This document shows positions 49,745 to 59,478 of a stretch of 64,000 nt of DNA, piece by piece. Source of the DNA: Necropsobacter massiliensis (lineage in GTDB: Bacteria > Pseudomonadota > Gammaproteobacteria > Enterobacterales > Pasteurellaceae); assembly GCF_000827595.2 (NCBI RefSeq), contig NZ_LN776186.1, forward strand, positions 181,154-245,153. The letters are read 5' to 3'. A program made the translations under genes and the position numbers. The notes under the pieces were generated by a model. The model was not told where the DNA came from, ran no database searches, and saw only the letters and a list, made by a program, of their open reading frames with translations. Position 1 is the first letter of the stretch; each line of letters begins with the position of its first letter.

Positions 49745-49796
49745 GAATGGGATTGCTAAATTTAATCTTTTTAAAATCAATTGGTTATTGGTTAAA

Positions 49797-49819
49797 TTCA
49801 ACTCCCATGATCTCCGCCA
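49797..49819 (+). repeat. attR core: imperfect copy of the selC 3' end
   Basis: It matches the last 24 bases of selC except for one substitution in the T-loop part and one missing T, so it is 23 bases long. It marks the right end of the island. Confidence 0.82.
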
Positions 49820-49936
49820 GTTCAGCATACAGAGTCATTGATCTTTAATAAAATTCTACGCATTTTTGCCAGTGAGGTAACGGGATTGAGTAGCTGTTTT
49901 ATGGAATCTGATAAATAACATATTAAAAGGTATAAA

Positions 49937-50674
49937 ATGACAGTAGAAATACTTGTTGTAAAGGATCGATTCAGTATTCGCAGTGGTGTTACTCGCCCGT
50001 ATCTGTGTGAGGCAAGTAATGGAAAAACTTATGTGGTTAAAACAAAGTCTTCTCTAACGTCAAAACAGATTATTGCCGAATATGTGGCAGCCTGTCTGGC
50101 TAAAAAGCTGGGATTGCCAATTCCGGATTTTAAACTTGTTTATATTTCCGAATTTATTGCCAAAAGTGTGTGTCCTGATTGGCGGGAAGGAATTAGTGAA
50201 GGATTGGCTTTTGGTATTGAATATATTGACGATGCGGTTTTAGTCAAATTTAAGCAGGCTTATGTCTGCTGTGATGTTTTGTTACAAAAACAAATTTATC
50301 TTTTTGATTTTTGGATAAATAATTCTGACCGAACGCTTTCGGACAAAGATACCGGCAATGTGAATTTGCTCTTTAGTCGTTCATTAAAAAAATTATTTAT
50401 CATTGATCATAATCTTGCTTTTGATGCGGATTTATCAGATACTCATTTCGCATATCATATTTTTTCTAAGGCAAACCGGAATTGGATTTTTGATTTAGTG
50501 GATCGACCTTATTTGCAAGATAAATTTTGTGAGGTGGCTCGAGATATTGATGATATATTGGGATCCATTCCGGAAGAATGGTTGCCGGACGATGACGGTT
50601 GTTGTTATCTGAAATCAATAAAAAATATTATTAACCGCATATTAACCGATAGTTTTTGGAAAAAAATATCATGA
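49937..50674 (+). CDS. HipA-like kinase family protein
   Basis: 245 residues. The kinase features of the short HipA-like (HipA_2) family are visible: ATP-anchoring Lys35 in TYVVKTKSS, a helix AEYVAACLAKKLGLPIP, the catalytic loop NNSDRT with Asp131 followed by Asn141/Asn143 in GNVNLL, and the metal-binding Asp157 in IIDHNLAFD. It is about half the length of classical HipA and has no HipB-type gene beside it. It overlaps the DUF3037 gene by four bases (ATGA). It is AT-rich compared with the maltose genes, suggesting transfer. A toxin or defence role is inferred, not shown. Confidence 0.78.
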   Translation: MTVEILVVKDRFSIRSGVTRPYLCEASNGKTYVVKTKSSLTSKQIIAEYVAACLAKKLGLPIPDFKLVYISEFIAKSVCPDWREGISEGLAFGIEYIDDAVLVKFKQAYVCCDVLLQKQIYLFDFWINNSDRTLSDKDTGNVNLLFSRSLKKLFIIDHNLAFDADLSDTHFAYHIFSKANRNWIFDLVDRPYLQDKFCEVARDIDDILGSIPEEWLPDDDGCCYLKSIKNIINRILTDSFWKKIS

Positions 50675-51501
50675 AAACGCCGATTTTATACAGTTTTGTA
50701 AGATTTCTTCCTTTTTTTGAAAGCGGAGAATTTGTGAATATCGGTCTGTTGATGTGCGAACCGAATGCAAAAAAATTGACTTATCGTATAGTGAAAAAAA
50801 ACGATATTCGAGTAAATCATTTCTTTCGTCAAAGTAAAATTTTCTATGACGTGCATCCCATGATTAATGAGCAGCTAAGATATATTGTTGATAAAATCTC
50901 TAGCGTACCATTTAATACTAATGATGAAATGATTAATTTTTTTCATCATTATACGGAGCAAAAAGATGGTTTATTTCAGTTTAGTAATGCGGCTGTGGGA
51001 TTAGTGGATGATCCTGTTGCTAAATTTAATGAGTTATATGAGAAATTCATTAAAGGTGCGGGGGTTGCAACGGAAAGTCAAGAACTCCACATTGTTAGGG
51101 AATATAAAAAATTATTTAAAGCACAAAATGATCAACTGCTTGCGCAATATAAAGAGCAGCTCGTTCAAGGGAGTACGGCCAAGTTTAAATTTCCTTTGGC
51201 ATTGCAAAATGAGAGCACGAAAGAGATTTTGAAAGGAATTAAGCCGTTGGCATTTGATCAGGCTGAAACCTCGGGAATGATTGAGCATTGTGACAGCTGG
51301 GTTGCAAAGATAAACCGGGCAAGCGAAGAAGGATTATTAAAAAGAGACAATATTTTATTTACTTTAGATACCGCAGATACGGATTCAAAGATGAATATAT
51401 TGACGACGATAAAGCATACTTTTGATAAATTCAAGCTCCAGCATACCGATTGGCAGGATAATAAGAACATTCTTGCTTTCGCGCAGGATATAAAAATGTG
51501 A
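50671..51501 (+). CDS. DUF3037 family protein
   Basis: Start placed at the ATG at 50671 (MKTPILYSFVRFLP; 276 residues), which overlaps the stop of the HipA-like gene. The N-terminus LYSFVRFLPFFESGEFVNIGLLMCEP is the DUF3037 signature. The rest is helical with no further recognised motif. Proteins of this family are often encoded next to HipA-like kinases, so a functional pair is likely; the activity is unknown. A hairpin with a T-run follows. Confidence 0.78.
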   Translation: MKTPILYSFVRFLPFFESGEFVNIGLLMCEPNAKKLTYRIVKKNDIRVNHFFRQSKIFYDVHPMINEQLRYIVDKISSVPFNTNDEMINFFHHYTEQKDGLFQFSNAAVGLVDDPVAKFNELYEKFIKGAGVATESQELHIVREYKKLFKAQNDQLLAQYKEQLVQGSTAKFKFPLALQNESTKEILKGIKPLAFDQAETSGMIEHCDSWVAKINRASEEGLLKRDNILFTLDTADTDSKMNILTTIKHTFDKFKLQHTDWQDNKNILAFAQDIKM

Positions 51502-51509
51502 ATTAGAGC

Positions 51510-51534
51510 GAACCGCCGTTATGGCAGTTTTTTT
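51510..51534 (+). terminator. Terminator of the HipA-like/DUF3037 pair
   Basis: An imperfect stem (AACCGCC / GGCAGTT) with a short loop runs into seven T, soon after the stop at 51501. Confidence 0.65.
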
Positions 51535-51593
51535 GTGGGGGGAATTTTTTATTGTTGCGGATTTATTGTTTGTTCCGGCAGGGCGGCAATGCC

Positions 51594-51622
51594 AAAAAAA
51601 AGCCACTGTTATTCACAGTGGC
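51594..51622 (-). terminator. Terminator of the malK-lamB-malM operon
   Basis: On the minus strand the perfect seven-base stem GCCACTG / CAGTGGC with a seven-base loop is followed by eight T. Confidence 0.88.
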
Positions 51623-51655
51623 AAAACCATAATGAAAAAGACATTAGGATGTTTA

Positions 51656-52531
51656 CTACTTAGAGGAAACCTGTTGTAAGAAAACTTTGCGCGGTGAGGT
51701 AAGCCCCAGTTTTTCCGCTTCGTTCACTAAATTCATGGCGCGGTTGACGTCGTTTTCTTTTAATGCTTTGCTGACTGCCTGTTTAAAATAGGCTTCAGTT
51801 TCGCTGTCCACCGGTGTGTTGACGGCTTTACTATTGGCGGTTTGAGCCGGTGCTGCGCCCACCGGTGTGGCAGCCGGTTTGCTGGAGCCGAATACGCCGG
51901 TCGGTAAGCCGATAAAACGAGTGCCGCTGGCTGCGCTGACATTGACGCTGATTTCGCCGTTGCGGCTGTGCTGCACTTCAATATCCGGAATCGCCGGCGG
52001 CTGTTTGCCGGTGGCTTTGGCAAAGGTTTTGGACGGATGCGGCACGGTTGTGGTTTTGTTTAAATCTTGCTGGGTGGTGTAAACCAGCAGGTAAATGTAA
52101 TCCTGGCTGGATGCCGGAGTTAAATTCAGTTCGGCGGAAAAGCGATTCGGTTTCATGCCGCGCTCTTCTGCAAATTTAAATTCGGAAGACGGATAAGTCG
52201 CCGCCACATTAAAATTATTGTCTAATACCACCGCACTTGGTACAAATACGTGCTGATCCAACACCGTACTTTCAATCGTAATCTCAATGGTGCCTTGATT
52301 CGCCGGAATGCGGTATGCCGCAATCGGGCTTTCGGTGCCGGCAAATTGTGCGGTAAACGCCTGTTTTTGCTGTTCGCTTAAGGTAGTTTTGACTGTTTCG
52401 GCAAGTTGAATGTCTTGCCAGTGTAATTGAGACAGAACGGTTGAGTTAATATGAATCGGTGCTGCCGAGCTTGGCAAAACAACAAACATATTAGCCAAAA
52501 AAAGTGCGGTCGTTAAAAGTGTTTTTTTCAT
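51656..52531 (-). CDS. malM: Maltose operon periplasmic protein MalM
   Basis: 291 residues with a signal peptide (LFLANMFVVLPSSAA). The MalM pattern is seen in FAGTESPIAAYRIPANQGTIEITIES and NRFSAELNLTPASSQDYIYLLVYTT. The C-terminal part is Ala/Pro/Thr-rich and ends in a helical repeat-like tail. A periplasmic protein of unclear role in maltose uptake. It is last of malK-lamB-malM. Confidence 0.9.
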   Translation of the reverse strand: MKKTLLTTALFLANMFVVLPSSAAPIHINSTVLSQLHWQDIQLAETVKTTLSEQQKQAFTAQFAGTESPIAAYRIPANQGTIEITIESTVLDQHVFVPSAVVLDNNFNVAATYPSSEFKFAEERGMKPNRFSAELNLTPASSQDYIYLLVYTTQQDLNKTTTVPHPSKTFAKATGKQPPAIPDIEVQHSRNGEISVNVSAASGTRFIGLPTGVFGSSKPAATPVGAAPAQTANSKAVNTPVDSETEAYFKQAVSKALKENDVNRAMNLVNEAEKLGLTSPRKVFLQQVSSK

Positions 52532-52616
52532 ATTAACCTCATTGCAAATCTGCGATTACTGTGATTGTCAGGGGAAGCGTACTTCCCCTGTAATTAGTGC
52601 CGAAGCAGCGGAAGGT

Positions 52617-53903
<1,287 letters not shown>

Positions 53904-53989
53904 TTATTAAATAACATTTAGGGGTATATCAATGAATTGATATTGGTTTTAATGGCATTGATTCAGCTCGCCAATCAATGCCGAAATCC

Positions 53990-55108
53990 TTACACGCCGC
54001 GTTCTTTAAATAAGCGTCGGCAGGCGGTGCCGTCTTCTTTAAACAGGTGGCAGCGTTCCGGCACGATACCGATATCCAGCGCGTCGCCCTCGTTAACCAG
54101 CACTACATCGTTTTGCCGATATACCAGTGTCGGTTGTTTGATTTCCGGGATTTCAAGGTGGATTTGGGTTTCATTGCCTAGCAGTTCCACCACCTGCACT
54201 TTACCGCGCAATGTTACCTGCGCCTGCTCGGCTGGTACCAAATGTTCCGGGCGAATGCCTAAGGAAAGATTGTCGCCGACACTGACGCCTTTGCCGGAAA
54301 CCGGAATCCAGAAATTATGGTGATGCGCATCTGGCAATTCGATTTGCACCCGCTCGGTTTCCACACCGGTTACTTTAACCGGCAGGAAGTTCATTTTCGG
54401 TGAGCCGATAAAACCTGCCACAAAGCGGTTTGCCGGATAATGGTAGAGTTCCAGCGGTTTGCCCACTTGTGCGATACCGCCAGCATTCAGCACCACGATT
54501 TTGTCCGCCAGCGTCATGGCTTCGACCTGATCATGGGTCACATAAATCATAGTGCGGTTCAATTTTTTATGTAATTTGGAGATTTCCACCCGCATTTGCA
54601 CGCGTAGTGCGGCGTCCAGATTGGATAGCGGTTCATCCAGCAGAAAAACTTCCGGCTGAGAAACCAAAGTGCGCCCGATTGCCACACGCTGACGTTGACC
54701 GCCGGATAAGGCTTTCGGTTTGCGATCCAATAAGTGCGCCAGCTGTAGAATTTCAGCGACCTGATTGACGCGCTGGTCGCGCTCCGCTTTGTTGACGCCC
54801 GCTAATTTCAGACCAAATGACATGTTTTCCGCCACATCAAGGTGCGGGTACAAGGCATAAGATTGGAACACCATGCCGATACCGCGTTTTGCCGGCGGCA
54901 CATCATTCATAAGCTGATTGCCGATATAAAGTTCGCCTGTGGTAATGTCTTCCAGTCCGGCAATCATGCGCAGTAAGGTTGATTTACCGCAGCCGGAAGG
55001 ACCGACAAATACAACGAACTCACCTTCATTAATTTCTAAATTGATGTCTTTAGAAATATGTACGTTGCCGTAGGATTTGCCTACATTGCGTAACGATACA
55101 TTTGCCAT
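53990..55108 (-). CDS. malK: Maltose/maltodextrin import ATP-binding protein MalK
   Basis: 372 residues. Walker [13 protein letters not shown]-loop [12 protein letters not shown], signature [15 protein letters not shown], Walker [14 protein letters not shown] and [16 protein letters not shown] are intact. The C-terminal regulatory domain (from about residue 240) binds MalT and EIIA-Glc in E. coli. It drives MalFG and is divergent from malE. Confidence 0.97.
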   Translation of the reverse strand: MANVSLRNVGKSYGNVHISKDINLEINEGEFVVFVGPSGCGKSTLLRMIAGLEDITTGELYIGNQLMNDVPPAKRGIGMVFQSYALYPHLDVAENMSFGLKLAGVNKAERDQRVNQVAEILQLAHLLDRKPKALSGGQRQRVAIGRTLVSQPEVFLLDEPLSNLDAALRVQMRVEISKLHKKLNRTMIYVTHDQVEAMTLADKIVVLNAGGIAQVGKPLELYHYPANRFVAGFIGSPKMNFLPVKVTGVETERVQIELPDAHHHNFWIPVSGKGVSVGDNLSLGIRPEHLVPAEQAQVTLRGKVQVVELLGNETQIHLEIPEIKQPTLVYRQNDVVLVNEGDALDIGIVPERCHLFKEDGTACRRLFKERGV

Positions 55109-55300
55109 AGAGAACCTCTTTTTATAAATTTATAATTTGTAGTAATTTTTTAGTCATTCTTTGTGTCTTTTCATTACGGAGCTAATCATCCGCTATATAA
55201 TGTTGAAAAAAATCCTCCTTTTGCGATTTTTTTCAGGATTAGATGAAAAAAGCGTCGGCGGCGGGAAATTAAATCGGCAACACGGAAAATTTCGTTTTTA

Positions 55301-55316
55301 TGTGAGGCAGGTCACG
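55301..55316 (+). promoter_or_regulatory. CRP site 1 in the malK-malE control region
   Basis: TGTGAGGCAGGTCACG fits TGTGA-N6-TCACA with one change, and is 33 bases from a second site, about three helical turns. Confidence 0.75.
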
Positions 55317-55333
55317 TTTTGGGTTGAAAAATT

Positions 55334-55349
55334 TGTGAGGCGTATCACA
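55334..55349 (+). promoter_or_regulatory. CRP site 2 in the malK-malE control region
   Basis: TGTGAGGCGTATCACA is a perfect match to TGTGA-N6-TCACA. Several CRP sites between divergent malE and malK promoters are also found in E. coli. Confidence 0.85.
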
Positions 55350-55390
55350 AAAAATAGAAAAATCGCTGAAAGATCAGGATATTTCCAGCA

Positions 55391-55410
55391 GGGAGGAGCA
55401 GGGGGGAGGA
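55391..55410 (+). promoter_or_regulatory. Two candidate MalT boxes upstream of malE
   Basis: GGGAGGAGCA (55391) and GGGGAGGATA (55403) resemble the MalT consensus GGGGA(T/G)GAGG and lie 12 bases apart, about 105 bases before malE. A possible reverse box (GGATGA on the minus strand near 55187) lies on the malK side. Confidence 0.55.
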
Positions 55411-55514
55411 TAACAAATGAAAATATTACTGCATAATCTACGATAACTCAGGATAGGCTGTCCGGTTATCCTCAGACCATCCAAATTTAAGTCCATATCA
55501 TAAGGAGCAACACT

Positions 55515-56705
55515 ATGAATAAAAAACTCTTGGCATTCACACTGACCACTGCGGCAAGTTTGATGTTTTCCGCTTCCGTAGCGGCAAAAATGACCGAAGG
55601 TAAACTGGTTATCTGGATTAACGGCGATAAAGGCTATAACGGTCTTGCCGAAGTCGGTAAAAAATTTGAAGCGGATACCGGCGTGAAAGTGTTGGTTGAG
55701 CATCCGGATCGTTTGGAAGAAAAATTTGCTCAGGTGGCGTCCACCGGTGATGGTCCGGATATTATTTTCTGGGCTCATGACCGTTTCGGTGGTTATGCGC
55801 AGGCGGGACTGTTGGCGGAGTTACAACCGAGCAAAGAATTTAAAGACAAATTCGTTGATTTCGCGTGGGATGCCGAAACCTATAACGGCAAAGTCATCGC
55901 TTATCCGGTGGCGATTGAATCCTTATCGTTAATCTATAATAAAGATTTACTGCCACAGCCGCCGAAATCGTGGGAAGAAATTGTTGAACTGGATAAAAAA
56001 CTGAAAAAAGACGGTAAAAACGCGATTATGTGGAATCTGTCCGAACCGTATTTCACTTGGCCGGTGGTGGCATCTAACGGCGGTTATGCGTTTAAATTCA
56101 CCAACGGTAAATATGATGTGAATGACATCGGGGTAAACAACGCCGGTTCGCAGAAAGGTCTGCAATTCGTGGTGGATATGGTGAAAAATAAAGTCATCAA
56201 TGCGGATATGGATTACTCCGTGGCGGAAGCTAGCTTCAATAAAGGCGAAACCGCATTAACCATCAACGGACCTTGGTCTTGGGGCAATATTGAGAAAAGC
56301 AATATCAACTACGGCGTAGCGGTATTACCGACCTTAAACGGTCAGCCGTCCAAACCGTTCGTCGGCGTATTGAGTGCCGGTGTAAACTCTGCCAGCCCGA
56401 ACAAAGACTTGGCGAAAGAGTTTATGGAAAACTATCTATTGACCGATGAGGGGCTGGATACCGTAAACAAAGACAAACCGTTAGGCGCGGTAGCGTTAAA
56501 ATCCTATCAGGAAAAATTAGCCAAAGACCCACGCATTGCGGCAACTATGGAAAATGCGCAGCATGGTGAAATCATGCCGAACATTCCACAAATGGCGGCG
56601 TTTTGGTACGCAGAAAAAGCGGCTATCGTGAATGCGGTCAGCGGTCGTCAAGGTGTGAAAGAAGCATTGGATGACGCGCACGGACGTATTCAGAAACAGC
56701 AATAA
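55515..56705 (+). CDS. malE: Maltose/maltodextrin-binding protein MalE
   Basis: 396 residues with signal peptide ([20 protein letters not shown]). The mature part follows E. coli Mal[42 protein letters not shown]-like [35 protein letters not shown]. Periplasmic receptor for the MalFGK2 importer. A hairpin follows, then malF. Confidence 0.97.
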   Translation: MNKKLLAFTLTTAASLMFSASVAAKMTEGKLVIWINGDKGYNGLAEVGKKFEADTGVKVLVEHPDRLEEKFAQVASTGDGPDIIFWAHDRFGGYAQAGLLAELQPSKEFKDKFVDFAWDAETYNGKVIAYPVAIESLSLIYNKDLLPQPPKSWEEIVELDKKLKKDGKNAIMWNLSEPYFTWPVVASNGGYAFKFTNGKYDVNDIGVNNAGSQKGLQFVVDMVKNKVINADMDYSVAEASFNKGETALTINGPWSWGNIEKSNINYGVAVLPTLNGQPSKPFVGVLSAGVNSASPNKDLAKEFMENYLLTDEGLDTVNKDKPLGAVALKSYQEKLAKDPRIAATMENAQHGEIMPNIPQMAAFWYAEKAAIVNAVSGRQGVKEALDDAHGRIQKQQ

Positions 56706-56713
56706 TCGTTAAG

Positions 56714-56737
56714 CGGGCACCGACGTGCCCGTTTTCT
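56714..56737 (+). terminator. Hairpin between malE and malF
   Basis: A perfect seven-base stem (CGGGCAC / GTGCCCG) with a CGAC loop and four T. It probably lets only part of transcription continue, keeping MalE more abundant than MalFG. Confidence 0.7.
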
Positions 56738-56888
56738 TCCGATGCGGAATCCCGTTTCAGCGCATAAAAGGAGGTCTATATCGGCAGGATGCCGACCGTA
56801 TCGGACGACAACTCATTATAATCATAAACAGCCATAATGAATGCCGCTTAAAAGTGCGGTTCGTTTTTCTGACATTTCGAGGTGTATT

Positions 56889-58439
56889 ATGCTACAAGCG
56901 GTTAATCCGACCAAATCGCAATCCTCATTCAATTGGTTAAGATATCTTCTTATCGGAGCGGTATTACTGATTGATTTCTATCTGGTTATGCTGATGTATT
57001 CGCAGGGTGAATACTTATTTGCCATTCTGACGTTAGTGATTCTGACCTCCGGTATTTATATTTTCAGCAGTAAAAAAGTGTACGCTTGGCGTTATGTGTA
57101 TCCCGGTATTATGGGCATGACGATTTTTATTCTGTTCCCGCTGGTGGCAACCATTGCCATTGCCTTTACCAATTACAGCGGTACCAACCAGCTGGCTTTT
57201 GAACGGGCGCTGAATGTATTAAGTCAGCAGCATTATTTTTCCGGCGACAAATTCGATTTCAAACTGTATCCGCAGTCCGATGATCGTTTTATCATTGCGC
57301 TGCATAACCCGAATAGCGGACAGGATTTTGCCGCGGAAAATATTGCGCTAACCGATAAACGAGTTACAGTCATCGAACAACCGGCACCGCAGGGAGAGCC
57401 TGCGCCGCTGCGTGTGATTACGCAAAACCGCAGTGCATTGCAGAATATGACGATTGTACTGCCGGACGGTAACGAGCTGACAATGAGTTCGCTGCGTCAA
57501 TTTTCGGAACAAAAAGCGCGTTACAGCTATGATGACGAAAGCGGCATTTTGCTAAATAATGAAAACGGTAAAAAATACCGCGCCAATCAGGATACCGGCT
57601 TTTTCCAAGCCATTAATGAAAGTGGCGACTGGCTGAACGAAACGCTGGAGCCGGGCTTTACCGTTTCCACCGGATTTAGTAATTTTATTAAAATTTTTAC
57701 CGACGCCGGTATTCAGAAGCCTTTTGTACAAATCTTTATCTGGACGGTCGTATTTTCCGTATTAACTGTAGCATTTACCGTAATTATCGGAATGGTGCTG
57801 GCTTGCGTGGTGCAATGGGAAGCCCTGCGCGGTAAAGCGGTGTATCGTTTACTGCTGATTTTGCCTTATGCAGTACCGTCGTTTATTTCTATTTTGGTAT
57901 TCAAAGGCTTGTTTAATCAGAGTTTCGGTGAAATCAATATGATCTTAAATCAGCTGTTCGGTATTCGTCCAGAGTGGTTTAATGATCCGTTGTTAGCGAA
58001 ATCCATGATTCTTATCGTCAATACTTGGCTGGGTTATCCGTATATGATGATTTTGTGTATGGGATTGTTGAAAGCCATTCCGCAGGATTTATACGAAGCC
58101 TCCGCCATGGACGGTGCCTCCACATGGCAGAATTTCAGCAAAATTACCGTGCCGTTATTGTTAAAACCGCTGACTCCGTTAATGATTGCGTCCTTTGCCT
58201 TTAACTTTAATAACTTCGTGCTGATCCAGCTGTTAACCAACGGTCGTCCGGATATGATCGGCACTACCACACCGGCAGGTTATACCGATTTGTTGGTCAG
58301 CTATACTTATCGTATCGCCTTTGAAGGCAGTGGCACGCAAGATTTCGGCTTAGCCGCGGCAATCGCTACCATTATCTTCTTATTGGTAGGCGGATTAGCG
58401 TTACTGAATATTAAAGCCACAAAAATGAAACTGGATTAG
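56889..58439 (+). CDS. malF: Maltose ABC transporter permease MalF
   Basis: Start placed at the ATG at 56889 (MLQAVNPTKSQSS; 516 residues, as in E. coli); the open frame from 56841 is upstream. Eight predicted transmembrane helices, a large periplasmic P2 loop (about residues 90-270) that contacts MalE, and the EAA loop EASAMDGASTWQNFSKITVP near residue 415. It forms the channel with MalG and starts 183 bases after malE. Confidence 0.95.
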   Translation: MLQAVNPTKSQSSFNWLRYLLIGAVLLIDFYLVMLMYSQGEYLFAILTLVILTSGIYIFSSKKVYAWRYVYPGIMGMTIFILFPLVATIAIAFTNYSGTNQLAFERALNVLSQQHYFSGDKFDFKLYPQSDDRFIIALHNPNSGQDFAAENIALTDKRVTVIEQPAPQGEPAPLRVITQNRSALQNMTIVLPDGNELTMSSLRQFSEQKARYSYDDESGILLNNENGKKYRANQDTGFFQAINESGDWLNETLEPGFTVSTGFSNFIKIFTDAGIQKPFVQIFIWTVVFSVLTVAFTVIIGMVLACVVQWEALRGKAVYRLLLILPYAVPSFISILVFKGLFNQSFGEINMILNQLFGIRPEWFNDPLLAKSMILIVNTWLGYPYMMILCMGLLKAIPQDLYEASAMDGASTWQNFSKITVPLLLKPLTPLMIASFAFNFNNFVLIQLLTNGRPDMIGTTTPAGYTDLLVSYTYRIAFEGSGTQDFGLAAAIATIIFLLVGGLALLNIKATKMKLD

Positions 58440-58448
58440 GAGGACATC

Positions 58449-59339
58449 ATGGCTATCGTACAACCAAAATCTATGCGTTATCGTTTGTGGGCGACCCATG
58501 TGCTGCTAATCTGCTTTTTAGCCCTGATTATGTTTCCGTTGCTGATGGTGATCGGTATTTCGCTGCGCCCGGGTAATCTGGCGATTGGCGATATTATTCC
58601 GCGCGAAATCTCGTGGGAACACTGGAAGCTGGCATTAGGGTTTGATGTTGTGCATGCGGACGGTTCGGTTACGCCGCCGCCGTTCCCGGTATTGCTCTGG
58701 TTATGGAATTCGGTCAAAGTGGCAACCATTACCTCCGTCGGCATTGTGGCACTTTCCACCACTTGCGCCTATGCCTTTGCACGGATGAAATTCAAAGGCA
58801 AAAAAACCATTTTACAAGGCATGCTGATTTTCCAAATGTTCCCGGCGGTGCTGTCGCTGGTGGCATTATATGCCTTGTTTGATCGTTTGGGACAATATGT
58901 ACCGTTTCTGGGGCTGAATACCCATGCCGGCGTTGTATTTGCTTATTTGGGCGGTATTGCGCTGCATGTGTGGACAATCAAAGGCTATTTTGAAACTATC
59001 GATGGTTCGCTGGAAGAGGCTGCCGCGCTGGACGGGGCGACACCTTGGCAGGCATTCCGTTTGATTTTACTGCCGTTATCGGTACCGATTTTAGCGGTAG
59101 TGTTTATTCTGTCGTTTATCTCGGCAGTTACCGAAGTGCCGGTTGCATCGCTGTTGCTGCGTGATGTGAACAGCTACACGCTGGCGGTCGGTATGCAGCA
59201 ATACCTGTATCCGCAAAACTATTTGTGGGGTGATTTTGCTGCCGCTGCGGTATTGTCCGCCATTCCGATTACTGCGGTGTTCCTGTTGGCACAACGCTGG
59301 TTGGTCGGTGGTTTAACCGCAGGCGGGGTAAAAGGCTGA
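58449..59339 (+). CDS. malG: Maltose ABC transporter permease MalG
   Basis: 296 residues, six predicted transmembrane helices, EAA loop [21 protein letters not shown] near residue 190, and the MalG C-terminus [14 protein letters not shown], which reaches the MalK pocket in E. coli. It is 9 bases after malF. Confidence 0.96.
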   Translation: MAIVQPKSMRYRLWATHVLLICFLALIMFPLLMVIGISLRPGNLAIGDIIPREISWEHWKLALGFDVVHADGSVTPPPFPVLLWLWNSVKVATITSVGIVALSTTCAYAFARMKFKGKKTILQGMLIFQMFPAVLSLVALYALFDRLGQYVPFLGLNTHAGVVFAYLGGIALHVWTIKGYFETIDGSLEEAAALDGATPWQAFRLILLPLSVPILAVVFILSFISAVTEVPVASLLLRDVNSYTLAVGMQQYLYPQNYLWGDFAAAAVLSAIPITAVFLLAQRWLVGGLTAGGVKG

Positions 59340-59347
59340 TTATTTGG

Positions 59348-59384
59348 GTGTGGTATGTGTATCCGTGTACCACACTTTTTTTTC
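59348..59384 (+). terminator. Terminator of malEFG
   Basis: The eight-base stem GTGTGGTA / TACCACAC with a loop of about 12 bases is followed by nine T. Confidence 0.88.
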
Positions 59385-59478
59385 TCCTATTCATTAATGT
59401 TTCAGTAAAACTAAAACGCAACACAACCTAAAATAAGAATAAGACAACGGCATTTATAAACATTTACAGGAGTGATTT

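Larger units (their letters stand above)
38660..49819 (+). mobile_element. selC-integrated satellite-like island (P4/PICI type), about 11.2 kb
   Basis: The boundaries are the selC end and its imperfect copy at 49797-49819. Contents in order are a P4-family integrase facing inward from attL, two AT-rich unknown genes, an AlpA-type regulator, small genes, an AntA antirepressor, a candidate immunity-RNA region with an Ash/Icd-like gene, small genes, a DUF927 helicase, an iteron array, and a cos-like site. No structural, lysis or terminase gene is visible. Integrase, regulator, replication module and cos-like site without virion genes is the layout of phage satellites. A decayed prophage is the alternative, but the ordered intact replication and regulation genes argue against it. 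Confidence 0.82.

Noticed and set aside
38979..49819. Interpretation as an integrative conjugative element
   Set aside because: No relaxase, coupling protein or type IV secretion genes are visible, and 11 kb is too small.
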